Source: JBCCGG01 sp039029395
Lineage (GTDB): Bacteria > Pseudomonadota > Alphaproteobacteria > Kiloniellales > JAKSDN01
NCBI GenBank assembly: GCA_039029395.1
Contig: JBCCGG010000006.1
Span: 62,001 to 126,000, forward strand
DNA length: 64,000 nt
Reading direction: 5' to 3'
The position numbers were made by a program, and so were the translations under genes. The notes below the pieces were generated by a model. It was not told where the DNA came from. It saw only the letters and a list, made by a program, of their open reading frames with translations, and did no database searches. Shown here piece after piece: positions 33,453 through 42,821 of the stretch; positions within the stretch are counted from its first letter, which is position 1, and every line of letters begins with the position of its first letter.

Positions 33453-34805
33453 TTACTGATAGATCTTCACTTCAGGGGATCGGTCGTGGGCTACCCAGCC
33501 GCGCAGCATACCGTCGGTGTTGTAGGGCAAGGCCATGTTGCCTGCGCGGTCGAGCGCGATGACGCCGCCTTTGCCGCCGGCGGCCGGTAGCACCTCCATG
33601 ACCACTGTCTCGGCGGCTTCGGCAAGGCTTTGCTGGCCGTAGGCCATGCGCGCCGCGATGTCCTGGGCAACGCCGAAACGAATGAAATATTCGCCGTGTC
33701 CGGTTGCCGAGACTGCGGCGCTTTCATTGTCGGCGAAAGTGCCGGCACCGATGATCGGAGAATCGCCGACCCGGCCCGGCGGCTTGGAACCGAAGCCGCC
33801 GGTCGAGGTGCCGGCCGCCAAATCGCCACAGCGGTCGAGCGCGACCGCGCCGACCGTGCCGCCCTTGGCGTCGCTCTGGCGGGTCATGATCGCCTTGTCC
33901 GTCGTCCCGCGGCTATCGCGGTAGGTCGCCTCGAGCTTGCCATCGGGCCGCAAGCGATAGGTGATGGCGCCCTCGATCTCTTGGAAATCGAAGCGTAAAG
34001 CGCCGTTCACGAAGACCGCAGGCGCCCGGGTCCAGTAGCCTTCCTCGAAACCCCAATCCTCCTGGGGGCCACGGGCGAAGACCACGGTGGCGCCGTCGGG
34101 CGTGATCTCCTCGACCACCAGCATAGTGGTCATCCAGCCGGACCAGAGCCCGGCCCAGGTGCCGGAGTAGGCGGCCCGCTCGCTCGGCACTTCTGGGCCC
34201 GGTGGCCGAACCTCGAGCTCGTCGGGCAGCGGCACGTCGCCGAAGTTGAGTCCGGATTTGAGAAAGTAGTCTGGCGTCACCACCTCGCCGCCGCTCTCGG
34301 CCACGAAGGCGTCGGCGCCGGGCCCGACGAAGAGGACGTGAGGCGAGCTCTCCATGACCAAACGCGCTGCGGCAATCGGGTTCTTGGCTTTCTTAGTCCC
34401 GGCGACCGCCCCGGCTTGGCGAGTCCGGCCCGCCATGATCGAAGCGTCGAGCTCGATCACCCCAGCTTGGTTGGCGATCGCACCACGTCCGGCATTGAAA
34501 GCGCCGTGATCCTCCATCGCCTTTATCGCGCCCTCGACCACGTCGAGGCTGGTCGCGCCACCCGCCAAAAGCCGCCCGCCCTCTGCGAGCGCCGCGTCCA
34601 GCGCTTTGACCTTGGCAGGGTGTTGGTGGTGGCCCCAGACGGCGCCGCCGTGCAGCACCAGGGCGAATTCCTTGTTCGCCTCGCATTGGCCGAGTGGGAT
34701 GGCTCCGCCGGCCCAACTGCCGGGTGCGGCCAGGAGGCAGAGCAGCGCGGCGGCGAGCGCCAACGCCGATCGGCAGCATTGCGTTGTGGTCCTGTGTGCC
34801 GACAT
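33453..34805 (-). CDS. Secreted isoaspartyl peptidase/L-asparaginase (Ntn hydrolase) with inserted beta-rich domain
   Basis: A 450-residue precursor. A signal peptide (cleavage near GSWAGG, residue 33) precedes the plant-type asparaginase alpha part: FALVLHGGAVWG, SLDVVEGAIKAMEDHGAFNAGRG and ELDASIMAGRTR. Autocleavage should expose Thr317 in KGGTVGAVALD; STGG, RVGDSPIIGAGT and SATGHGEYFIR of the beta part follow. Between them, residues about 205-310 form an extra domain starting YSGTWAGLWSG and ending KAIMTRQ, predicted all-beta and lipocalin-like. Normal family linkers are short. The product should hydrolyse beta-aspartyl peptides or asparagine in the periplasm. Confidence 0.85.
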   Translation of the reverse strand: MSAHRTTTQCCRSALALAAALLCLLAAPGSWAGGAIPLGQCEANKEFALVLHGGAVWGHHQHPAKVKALDAALAEGGRLLAGGATSLDVVEGAIKAMEDHGAFNAGRGAIANQAGVIELDASIMAGRTRQAGAVAGTKKAKNPIAAARLVMESSPHVLFVGPGADAFVAESGGEVVTPDYFLKSGLNFGDVPLPDELEVRPPGPEVPSERAAYSGTWAGLWSGWMTTMLVVEEITPDGATVVFARGPQEDWGFEEGYWTRAPAVFVNGALRFDFQEIEGAITYRLRPDGKLEATYRDSRGTTDKAIMTRQSDAKGGTVGAVALDRCGDLAAGTSTGGFGSKPPGRVGDSPIIGAGTFADNESAAVSATGHGEYFIRFGVAQDIAARMAYGQQSLAEAAETVVMEVLPAAGGKGGVIALDRAGNMALPYNTDGMLRGWVAHDRSPEVKIYQ

Positions 34806-35024
34806 CCTGAGTGAAATGATCTACCTATCTCAAGGTGCAGACAAGTGACATGAAGGTGCCAAGGACGGAAAAGTTCCTCGGTGGCAATAGAAGCAATTTC
34901 CGGGGACGTTTTGAGTTAAGTTTCCTATAGAATTCGACCTCTTGGGGCCGTTTGATATAGACTCTTAATTCAAATGCCGTAGTCTGCCGGGCGCAAGGCA
35001 ACCTCTCGAAAGGTCCAACCTGAG

Positions 35025-35510
35025 ATGGATAACGCGCTTGAAATTGGTCTCTCGTTGCTCTGCTTCCTCGTGGCTATTCCACTTTTGATGCAAGTATGGC
35101 CCGGGATTGTCTATCGGCGCTGGATAAACGCCCAAGGCGATCCGGTCGAGCCAGGCTGGGTCGACCATGGCCCGCTCAAGGAGGAGATTGTTTTCGTGCG
35201 TGGCTTAAATCCTGCGGTGCCCAAAGGTAGAGGCTGGCAGCGCGGGAGGTCTCATCGCACTCTGCGCAATTGGGTCGGTTTCTGCCTTGGTGTGGCCTTG
35301 GTGTTGGGGGCAGTTTGCCTGCTACTCGAGAGCGCCTGGCTCACGCCCGTGGCTGCGGCGGCGCTGTTTGCCCTGGGGGCAATCTATGGTGCCTGGAACC
35401 TGCCGAGCTTGGTCCGCCGCCTGCGCGCCAAAAGAGGCTATCATTGGATCGATGCTTTGCCTGCCGCGATCTCCGCGCTCGCGGTGGCAACCGGTGTGTC
35501 AATGGACTGA
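35025..35510 (+). CDS. Small integral membrane protein of unknown function
   Basis: A 161-residue protein I do not recognise. It has a hydrophobic N-terminal helix (about 4-25), a basic and polar stretch (about 30-80, rich in Arg and Pro), then two adjacent hydrophobic helices (about 83-105 and 107-124) and a basic, partly hydrophobic tail. The base composition of the 219-nt leader is AT-richer than its neighbours. The gene ends exactly where the convergent choline-kinase-like gene ends (35510/35511). Codon usage is like the rest of the window, which supports it as a real gene. Confidence 0.6.
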   Translation: MDNALEIGLSLLCFLVAIPLLMQVWPGIVYRRWINAQGDPVEPGWVDHGPLKEEIVFVRGLNPAVPKGRGWQRGRSHRTLRNWVGFCLGVALVLGAVCLLLESAWLTPVAAAALFALGAIYGAWNLPSLVRRLRAKRGYHWIDALPAAISALAVATGVSMD

Positions 35511-36443
35511 TCAGGCCGCAGCCTTGACCGCGGCCACGTGGCCGGCGAAATCCGGGTGGCCCATGAGTGACTTGCAACGCTCGAAGCGGGTCGTGGCGTA
35601 GTCCCAAAAATCCTCGGCCGGATTGTCGTTGGCATGCTGGATCAGGCCCCAAAGGGTCCATAAAAGATCGCACATGGCCTTGTAGATCACCATGCGGCCG
35701 AACTGAGCCTCGCTGTAGGCACCCTCGAAGTAGGCGGCCATCATCTCCCGATCCTGCTCGTCCGTGAAGCTCGCTTCGACGGAAAGGTCGCCCAGGTCCC
35801 ATAGGGGGTCGTTCATGCCGGAGTACTCCCAATCGACGATCCACATGTTGGTGCCGTCGTCCAAGAAGTTCTCGCATAGAGGATCGCAGTGGCAGGGCGC
35901 CAGAGCCGCGGGGTGGGCGTTGAGCGCCGCGCGCACCGCCTCGGCGTCGCCGACCACGTCGTGGTATCCTTCGGGCAGTTGTGCGCCGAGCTTGGCGAGC
36001 ACGGTCAGATAATCATCGATCATATCGAACAGCTCGAAGCGGAACTGAAAAATCAGTCCGCTGCCGTGCAGCTTGCGGAAGGCGTCGGCGGCGCGGGCGG
36101 GCGCCCCTGGCCGGCGGGCGAAGCTCTCCGGCGTCATGGTCAGGCAGCCATCGAGATACTCGGTGACCAGCACGCCACTCGCCGGATCCACATGAACGAC
36201 CGCCGGGCTGACCCCGGCGGTGGCCGCGACCTTGGCGTTGTGGGCCTCGACCTCACGGTCGATGTACTCCTCGGTGCCCTTGCCGGGAATGCGCAGGCAA
36301 TAGCGCGCGTCGTCCATCTCGACTCGGTAGACCAGGTTGGTCAGGCCGCCGAGGCGCTGGACCTTGGCGCTTTCCGGATTGTGGGCCGAAAGGGCGGGGA
36401 TCTGCGCCAGCGCTTGGCGCGCCACTTCCAGTTCGTTCGCCAT
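35511..36443 (-). CDS. Choline/ethanolamine kinase-family phosphotransferase
   Basis: A 310-residue protein with the APH/choline-kinase fold. The lysine-containing N-lobe is GGLTNLVYRVEMDDARYCLRI; the catalytic loop is CHCDPLCENFL; the metal Asp is in MWIVDWEYSGMNDPLWDLG. The LTNxxYRV and WEY(S/A)xxNDP features match LicA/choline kinase rather than antibiotic kinases. It probably phosphorylates choline or a related N-methyl alcohol or amine. It begins 9 nt after the dimethylglycine dehydrogenase-like gene, so an N-methylamine substrate is favoured, but this is inference. Confidence 0.83.
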   Translation of the reverse strand: MANELEVARQALAQIPALSAHNPESAKVQRLGGLTNLVYRVEMDDARYCLRIPGKGTEEYIDREVEAHNAKVAATAGVSPAVVHVDPASGVLVTEYLDGCLTMTPESFARRPGAPARAADAFRKLHGSGLIFQFRFELFDMIDDYLTVLAKLGAQLPEGYHDVVGDAEAVRAALNAHPAALAPCHCDPLCENFLDDGTNMWIVDWEYSGMNDPLWDLGDLSVEASFTDEQDREMMAAYFEGAYSEAQFGRMVIYKAMCDLLWTLWGLIQHANDNPAEDFWDYATTRFERCKSLMGHPDFAGHVAAVKAAA

Positions 36444-36452
36444 TCCTGTCTT

Positions 36453-38861
36453 TTATCCTTTCAGCCGTTCCATCTTGGCATCGTATAGCACGCGCGGCCC
36501 CCGGACGGCAGGCCACGGCCGGCCATAGGCCTCGAGCGTGAAGCCCCGCTCCTGGGCCAACGCCCGGGGCAGGGTGCCGAGCGCGATCGAGCGGCCAAGT
36601 GTGTGACCGTAGCCGCCGCTCGACGTGGTTCCAACCACCTCGCCGTTGTGAAGGATTGCCTCGCCGCCACTGAGCGGCGCGAAGCCCTCCAGGCTGAAGC
36701 TACAGAGCTGGCGGGCGCTGCCCTTGTCTGCGATCTCCGCCAGGGCCGCCCGGCCCAGGAAATCCCCTTTGTCCAGTGCAACGCAGAACCCCAATCCCGC
36801 TTCAAAGGGCGAGACCTCCGGGCTCAATTCGGCGCTCCAGTAGCAGTAGCCCTTTTCAAGGCGCAAGGACTCGATTGCCAAATAGCCGACGTTCGCGATG
36901 CCGTGCTCCTGGCCGGCACGCCACAGGCTGTCGTAGACGTGAAGCCCATTCTCGACGGGAATGTGCAGCTCCCATCCGAGCTCGCCCACATAGCCGATTC
37001 GCGCCGCCAGCACGGTGGCCTGGCCAATCTGAATTTGCCTAGCCGCGAGAAAGGGAAAGGCTTCGGCCGAGACATCGTCGTCGGTGACCGCCTCAAGCAC
37101 AGCGCGGGCCAGCGGGCCGCAGAGGTTGATTACAGCATAGGCCGAGGTCACCTCCTCGAGCGCGACCGAGCCATCGCGAGGCAAATGGCGGCGCAACCAA
37201 TTGCCGTCGCGCACACCGAAGCCGCTGCCGGTCACGATGTAGAAAGAGCCGTCGGCCAAAGTCATGATCGTCAGATCGGCTTCGATGCCGCCGCGCGCGT
37301 TGCAAAGCTGGGTGTAGAGGCAGCCGCCGCGCGAAAGGTCGCCGGCCGCCAGGCCCTGCAGGGCAGAGTAGGCGCCCGGCCCGGAGACCCGGAACTTGGC
37401 AAAAGAGGTCTGGTCGATCAGGGCGACCCGCTCGCGCACCGCCCGGTGCTCTTCGCCCACCGCCTCGAACCATGACGGGCGGTCTTCGAATGAATAGACG
37501 ATTTCCGGCGGGTCGCCAGGCCGTGCGAACCACTTGGGACGCTCCCAGCCGAACTTGCTGCCGTGCACCGCGCCGGCCGCCTTGAGCCGCCCATGCAAGG
37601 GACTCAGTCTGAGGTCCCGCCCGCTGGTCGAGTCCTCCCCGGGCCAGTGGATCGCGTAGTAGCGGCCATAGGCCTCGACCGCGCGATCTTCGAGAAAGCG
37701 CCGGTTGGCGTGGTGCGGCCCGAAGCGGCGCGCGTCAAAGGCCCAAAGATCCATGCCCGGATCGCCTTCCAGGATCCAGTTGGCCATCGCCTTGCCGGCG
37801 CCGCCAGAGGCGGCGATGCCGGCGGTGAAGCCACAGGCCAGGTAGAGGTTCTCGAAGCCCGGCGCCAGACCCATGATCGGCTCGCCGTCGGCCGAGACCG
37901 GGATCGGTCCGTTGATCAGGGTCTGGATGCCGACCTCGTTGAGCAGGGGGATGCGCTCGGCGGCGGGCAGGGCGATCGCCTCGAAACGATCGAAGTTGGC
38001 GTCGAACAGCGTGCGCGCGAAGTCGTTCGGCACGCCGGTGCGCCAGCAGGGCTTGGTGCCTTGTTCCCAGCCGCCGACCGCGAAGGCGCCGACATCCGGC
38101 TTGAGATAGAAATTGTGGTCCGGATCCCGGAAGGTGGTGAGGCCTGGATCGAAATCGATCGCCTTCTCGGTCACCACGTACTGGTGCTCGACCGCGCCCG
38201 CGGCAATCGGCAGGCCGGCCAACGCGCCCACCTGCTTGGCCCAAATACCGGCGCAGTTCACGAAGACTTCGCAGGCGATCGGGCCTTGGTCGGTGATCAC
38301 CTGGGTCACCCGGCCGCGCTCGACCACCAGGTCGGTGAGCAGCACCCCCTCTCGGATTTCAACCCCGCCGGCGCGCGCGCCCTTGGCATAGGCTTGGGTG
38401 AGGGCGTAGGGGTCGACGTAGCCGTCGCTCGGTATGTAGGCGGCACCGACCACGCCCTCGCGCGACATGTAGGGGAACAGGTCTTTGGCTTCCTTGGGCG
38501 TGATCTCGTGGGCCTCGAATCCGAAGCCACGGGCCAGGGTGAGCGCGCGCTTGATCTCGCTCCAACGGGCCTCGGAGGCAGCGACCCGCAGCGAGCCGAC
38601 CTTCTTCCAATCGATCTCCTGGCCGGTCTCCGCGCTTAGAGTGTCGAACAGGGCGACGCTGTCGCACATCAACCGGGTCAGGTTGCGCTTGCCGCGCAGC
38701 TGGCCGACCAGGCCGGCCGCATGCCAGGTCGAACCGTGGGTAAGTTGGGCCTTCTCCAGCAGCACAACGTCCCGGGCACCGGCCTTGGCCAGGTGATAGG
38801 CGAGGGAGCAGCCGATCGCTCCGCCGCCGACGATAACAATTCGCGCCTGGTCTTGGGTCAC
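36453..38861 (-). CDS. Dimethylglycine/sarcosine dehydrogenase-like flavoprotein (DAO + GcvT domains)
   Basis: An 802-residue enzyme. The N-terminal FAD domain starts IVIVGGGAIGCSLAYHL. STWHAAGL contains the His that is covalently attached to FAD in dimethylglycine dehydrogenase. The C-terminal half has the GcvT-like folate domain (LIDQTSFAKFRVSGPGA, GYVGELGWELHIP) and a final GcvT C-terminal barrel. It should oxidatively demethylate an N-methyl amino acid, passing the methyl group to tetrahydrofolate. I start at GTG 38861, four nt after the sppA stop, because the FAD motif begins nine residues later; ATG 38915 would overlap sppA by about 50 nt. The choline-kinase-like gene follows. Confidence 0.87.
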   Translation of the reverse strand: MTQDQARIVIVGGGAIGCSLAYHLAKAGARDVVLLEKAQLTHGSTWHAAGLVGQLRGKRNLTRLMCDSVALFDTLSAETGQEIDWKKVGSLRVAASEARWSEIKRALTLARGFGFEAHEITPKEAKDLFPYMSREGVVGAAYIPSDGYVDPYALTQAYAKGARAGGVEIREGVLLTDLVVERGRVTQVITDQGPIACEVFVNCAGIWAKQVGALAGLPIAAGAVEHQYVVTEKAIDFDPGLTTFRDPDHNFYLKPDVGAFAVGGWEQGTKPCWRTGVPNDFARTLFDANFDRFEAIALPAAERIPLLNEVGIQTLINGPIPVSADGEPIMGLAPGFENLYLACGFTAGIAASGGAGKAMANWILEGDPGMDLWAFDARRFGPHHANRRFLEDRAVEAYGRYYAIHWPGEDSTSGRDLRLSPLHGRLKAAGAVHGSKFGWERPKWFARPGDPPEIVYSFEDRPSWFEAVGEEHRAVRERVALIDQTSFAKFRVSGPGAYSALQGLAAGDLSRGGCLYTQLCNARGGIEADLTIMTLADGSFYIVTGSGFGVRDGNWLRRHLPRDGSVALEEVTSAYAVINLCGPLARAVLEAVTDDDVSAEAFPFLAARQIQIGQATVLAARIGYVGELGWELHIPVENGLHVYDSLWRAGQEHGIANVGYLAIESLRLEKGYCYWSAELSPEVSPFEAGLGFCVALDKGDFLGRAALAEIADKGSARQLCSFSLEGFAPLSGGEAILHNGEVVGTTSSGGYGHTLGRSIALGTLPRALAQERGFTLEAYGRPWPAVRGPRVLYDAKMERLKG

Positions 38862-38865
38862 GACC

Positions 38866-40653
38866 TTACTGGGCCAACAGCAGCTCTGGTGCGCGCATGC
38901 TTTGGCCCTGCGCATTGCCCTCCAAGCGCTCGGCCAGCGCGATCAACGGCCCGAGCGTGCGCGCCAGTTTGGCCAGGGTCGGCGCGCTGACCCAGTTGCC
39001 AAGCAGATCCTGGAAAACCGCCTCGAAGGGATCGCGCTCGGCCGGAAAGCGCCGCAGCTCGACCGTCTCGTCTGGCTTGGCGCCGGCTAGTTCGCCGGCC
39101 ACTTCGACCGCCCGGTGAAAGCCGCCCAGCTCGTCGACCAGACCGAGCGCAAGCGCGTCCTGACCCGTCCACACTTGGCCTTTGGCGGCTTTCTTGACCT
39201 CATCCATGGTCATGCCCCGGCCGTCCGCGACCTTGGTGGTGAAGTCCAAGTAGGTGCGGTCGAGGCTCTTGTTGAGGCGCGCCCAATCGGCCGGTGTGAA
39301 GCTGTGGTTGGCGCTCCAAAGGGCTGCATTGTCACCGGCCTGAACGCCGTCCCAATGGATCTCGAGCTTGTCCCACAGGCCGGTGAACACCAGCTTGCCG
39401 GCAACCACGCCGATCGATCCGGTGACCGTGGCCGGCTGGGCGACGATTTTCTCCGCCGGCGCGGCCACGAAATAGCCGCCCGAGGCCGCCACGTCGCCCA
39501 TGGAGACGACCACAGGCACGCCGCTGTCCCGGGCCTTCTGAACCTGGCGCCAGATCACGTCGGAGGCGACGTAGGAGCCGCCCGGGCTGTCGACCCGGAA
39601 CAGGATTGCCTTGACGTCCCTGTCCAAGAGCGCATCGGCGATTGCCTCGGAGACGTGGTTGGCACCCATCTTGACGTTGCCGAAGGCCGGATCGTTCTGG
39701 CCGTCGGAGAGCTCGACCGGACCCAGACCGTAGATCAGGGCGACGGTCGGCCCGTCGGGCGTACGCTCGTCGAGGCGATTGGCGTAGACGTTCAGGGCGA
39801 GGAACTCGGCATCGGGGCCGCCCTGGGTGAGAACGTCGTCGTGCACCTGGTCCCAATAGCCGAGCTGGTCGATCAGGCCGGCGCTTTGAGCGTCGGCGGC
39901 ATCGTACGGCCCCTGGTTGATCAAGTCGCGCACCTTGGCGGCGTCCAAGCCCCGTTGGGCACCGACCCCAGTGGCGATTTGGCCGACCCAAGATTCAACC
40001 AGCTGAGTCAGGTTTTCCCGCTGGGGGGTCGGCAAAGCGGTGTCGGTGAACATGTTCATTGCGCCCTTGTATTCCTCGCGCTGGGCGAGCTGAGGCTCAA
40101 CCCCGATTTCGTCGAGCGCGCCGCGCAGGAAGGGGCTCTCCAGCAGCAGTCCGGTCAGGTCCAAATCGCCCGAGGGCTGCAGCCAAACCGTCTCGAAGGC
40201 GCTGGCCATGTAGTAGTGCAGCGTGCCGTTGCCGCCCTCGCCGAAGGTCTCGGCAAAGGCGACCGTGAACTTGCCTTTGTCCCTGAAACGCTTGACCGCA
40301 TCGCGCACCTCCTGGATCTGGGCCAGGCCGAAGCGGCCCTGGCCGAGCCGTGCCACCATGCCCTTCACCTTTGGGTCCTCGGCCGCTCGGTCGAGTGCCG
40401 CCAGGGACTCGCGGATCACCAGCCGGTCCGTCAGGGAGGCTTTGGAGACCGGGTTGTCGGGCAGGGCCTCGACCACGCCTCCGCGCAGGTCGAGGGTCAG
40501 CACCGTGTTCTCCGGCACCGGCTCCTCAACCTTTTGCAGGGGCTCGAATTGGGAGGCCAAGAAGCCCAGGCCGACCATTAAGAGAACCACGACCAGGCCG
40601 ACCGAGGCCAGAAGCCCGACGAAGCATTTGAGGATAAAGAGGATGACGCGCAT
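38866..40653 (-). CDS. sppA: Signal peptide peptidase SppA, 67 kDa type (protease IV)
   Basis: A 595-residue inner-membrane protease with one N-terminal membrane anchor (about 8-33) and two tandem SppA repeats. The general base Lys is in EEYKGAMNMF (about K196) in the first repeat; the nucleophile Ser is in GDVAASGGYFVA (about S391) in the second. Length and spacing match the E. coli 67K form. It degrades signal peptides and membrane-associated peptides. The adjacent position before the dimethylglycine dehydrogenase-like gene is unusual. Confidence 0.92.
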   Translation of the reverse strand: MRVILFILKCFVGLLASVGLVVVLLMVGLGFLASQFEPLQKVEEPVPENTVLTLDLRGGVVEALPDNPVSKASLTDRLVIRESLAALDRAAEDPKVKGMVARLGQGRFGLAQIQEVRDAVKRFRDKGKFTVAFAETFGEGGNGTLHYYMASAFETVWLQPSGDLDLTGLLLESPFLRGALDEIGVEPQLAQREEYKGAMNMFTDTALPTPQRENLTQLVESWVGQIATGVGAQRGLDAAKVRDLINQGPYDAADAQSAGLIDQLGYWDQVHDDVLTQGGPDAEFLALNVYANRLDERTPDGPTVALIYGLGPVELSDGQNDPAFGNVKMGANHVSEAIADALLDRDVKAILFRVDSPGGSYVASDVIWRQVQKARDSGVPVVVSMGDVAASGGYFVAAPAEKIVAQPATVTGSIGVVAGKLVFTGLWDKLEIHWDGVQAGDNAALWSANHSFTPADWARLNKSLDRTYLDFTTKVADGRGMTMDEVKKAAKGQVWTGQDALALGLVDELGGFHRAVEVAGELAGAKPDETVELRRFPAERDPFEAVFQDLLGNWVSAPTLAKLARTLGPLIALAERLEGNAQGQSMRAPELLLAQ

Positions 40654-40779
40654 GGCACCTTCGCCGCTGTCTTAGGGGGATTGGGCCCAAGTGATAGGCC
40701 GGAATCAAGGCGAAGTCGAGCGTGGTTCTGGACGTTCTCCTGAACTAGGCTGTCCGGCCAATTGGGATCGAGGAACACC

Positions 40780-42069
40780 ATGAGACGAAGGGCGCGGCCC
40801 GGTGGCGGCCGGCAACTTGAGCTGGAGATCGAGACCCTGGGTGGACGGGGCGACGGCGTCGGCCAGGACCACGGCCGGCCGGTGTTCGTTGCCGGCGCCT
40901 TGCCCGGCGACCGTTTGCGGGTGCGGATCACCGGCGAGCGTGCTGGCGGCCTCAAGGGCGAGATTCTCGAGCGGCTCGACGAGGGGCCCGGGCACGAGGA
41001 GCCCCCTTGCCCTCACTTTGGGCCCTGCGGCGGTTGTCAGCTGCAGCATCTGGACGACGGGCGCTACACCGCATGGAAGCGGGACTTGGCTTGCAAAGCC
41101 TTGGCCCGGCGCGGCCTGCCGGATGATCTGGTCGCGCCCCTCATTCGGGTGCCGCCGGCCAGCCGGCGCCGGGCCAGCCTGGCGGCCCGGGTCGAGGGCG
41201 AGGGTGTTGCCCTGGGTTTTCGAGGACGCGAGAGCCACCGGGTGGTCGACGCCTCTGGCTGCTTGCTGCTGAGCGGGCCCTTGATGACCGGGCTTGCGGT
41301 GCTCCGCGCTGGGCTCGGCCCGGTGCTTGGGTCTGGCGGCACCTGCGAGCTGGCCTTGCTGGAATGCGTGAATGGCCTCGATCTCTTGATCACCCTTGAG
41401 CGGCCGCCCGATCTGGACCAGCGCACCGCCTTGGCAGAATTGGCCGAGCGCGCCGATCTGGCCCGTTTGACGTGGCGCGTGGCGGGCCAGGAGCCGGAGC
41501 CGCTTGCCGTGCACCGCAGCCCTGTGCTGCGCTTCAACGGGCAAGCGGTAACGCCGCCGCCCGGCGGCTTCACCCAGCCGACCCTGGAGGGCGAGACCGA
41601 GCTGCAGCGCCTGGTGCTGGCCGCTCTGCCGGCGGGGGCGAAGCGCGTCGTCGAGCTCTTCGCCGGTATCGGCACCTTCAGCTTCCACCTTGGCGGCCGT
41701 GCTAGCCTTCGGGCGGTCGAAGGCGACAGGGCGGCTTGTCTGGCGCTCGATGCCGCCCAGCGCCGGGCCGGCGGGCGAATCGCGGTCGAACAGCGCGACT
41801 TGGAGCGCCGGCCGCTCGAGCCAACCGAGCTGGCCGGCTTCGACGCCCTGGTGTTTGACCCGCCGCGCGCCGGAGCCAAGGCACAGGCCGAGCGCATTGC
41901 CGCGTCCGACCTCGCGGCCGTGGTCGCGGTTTCCTGCAATCCCAACAGTTTCGCGCGCGACGCTCGGATTTTGATCGATGACGGTTTTCAGCTCGAGGCG
42001 GTCACGCCGCTCGATCAATTTCCTTGGTCACATCACTTGGAGCTGGTCGCCAGCTTTCGTCGGCCATGA
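40780..42069 (+). CDS. RumA/TrmA-type RNA 5-methyluridine methyltransferase
   Basis: A 429-residue class I SAM methyltransferase. An N-terminal TRAM-like barrel (about 11-68) is followed by the iron-sulfur cluster cysteines C77, C83, C86 (CPHFGPCGGCQLQH) and C161. The C-terminal domain has ELFAGIGTFSF (SAM), FDPPRAG and the catalytic nucleophile Cys386 in AVSCNPNSFARD. The cluster favours RlmD/RlmC-type 23S rRNA m5U methylation over TrmA, but the exact site cannot be told. GAGGAA precedes the ATG at 40780; a TTG at 40762 is rejected. Confidence 0.88.
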   Translation: MRRRARPGGGRQLELEIETLGGRGDGVGQDHGRPVFVAGALPGDRLRVRITGERAGGLKGEILERLDEGPGHEEPPCPHFGPCGGCQLQHLDDGRYTAWKRDLACKALARRGLPDDLVAPLIRVPPASRRRASLAARVEGEGVALGFRGRESHRVVDASGCLLLSGPLMTGLAVLRAGLGPVLGSGGTCELALLECVNGLDLLITLERPPDLDQRTALAELAERADLARLTWRVAGQEPEPLAVHRSPVLRFNGQAVTPPPGGFTQPTLEGETELQRLVLAALPAGAKRVVELFAGIGTFSFHLGGRASLRAVEGDRAACLALDAAQRRAGGRIAVEQRDLERRPLEPTELAGFDALVFDPPRAGAKAQAERIAASDLAAVVAVSCNPNSFARDARILIDDGFQLEAVTPLDQFPWSHHLELVASFRRP

Positions 42070-42134
42070 TCTCGGCCTTGACCGGCGCCAAGGCGGCGCG
42101 GCACCTTTGGCTTGATCTGTAGGAGAGTGCTGCC

Positions 42135-42821
42135 ATGGGGGCTTGGGGCGCCGGCCATTTCGAAAACGATGACGCGCTCGATCTTTTGGGCGAGCTGAAG
42201 GGACTTGAGACCTTGAGCGCGCTCTTTGCTGGTCTGCCGCCGGCCGGCGAGGGCGAGCTGGAAGCGCCGGAGGCAAGCCAAGCCATGGCCGCGGCCGAGG
42301 TGGTTGCTGCCATGACAGGTAACCCAAGCGCTGACTGCCCGGAGGCGGTCACGGCGCGGCTCGCGGATCTGGGCGCGCCTTCGCCGGAGCTTCTGGAGGC
42401 GGCACGCGAGGCAGTCTCTCGAGTTCTCTTCGAGTCCGAGCTGCTCGAGCTGTGGGCTGACTCCGACGAGAGCGAGGCTTGGAATCTGACGGTCACCGAC
42501 CTCATAGACCGCTTGAACCCAAAGACCAAAGCCAAAGCGAGACAGGGCAAGAAGAAGGCCAGCGCGCCCAGCGTGATCTGCTCTTTCTGTCGCGAGCCGG
42601 TTGAAGCCTCGGAGGGCATTAGCGTTTCAGTGCGCAGCCTCGACGACGATCCGATCAACCATTTGGATCAGACCTTTTGCTGCCATCTACGCTGCTTCAA
42701 CGGCAAGCTCGACCCCCGCGCTTTGATCCAACGCTGGACCTTCGATCCGGACGACCCGAGCCTCCAGGCGGAGGTCGACAAGCTGCTGGGCAATACGCCG
42801 CGTGGCGACAGCGAGTCTTAG
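42135..42821 (+). CDS. DUF4259 protein with C-terminal zinc-finger-like module
   Basis: A 228-residue protein. The N-terminal half (about 1-130) is DUF4259, opening with the hallmark MGAWGAGHFENDDALDLL. A basic linker rich in Lys leads to a second module with CSFC (about residue 149) and CCHLRC (about 184), a spacing suggesting a zinc ribbon. Many DUF4259 proteins are single-domain; some are reported next to polymorphic-toxin genes. There is no such neighbour here. Function is unknown. AGGAGAG precedes the ATG, and the gene ends directly at a dehydrogenase relic on the other strand. Confidence 0.75.
   Translation: MGAWGAGHFENDDALDLLGELKGLETLSALFAGLPPAGEGELEAPEASQAMAAAEVVAAMTGNPSADCPEAVTARLADLGAPSPELLEAAREAVSRVLFESELLELWADSDESEAWNLTVTDLIDRLNPKTKAKARQGKKKASAPSVICSFCREPVEASEGISVSVRSLDDDPINHLDQTFCCHLRCFNGKLDPRALIQRWTFDPDDPSLQAEVDKLLGNTPRGDSES

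Noticed and set aside
39115..40581. 488-codon plus-strand frame opposite sppA
   Set aside because: sppA is complete with both catalytic residues on the minus strand; the plus frame is a shadow.
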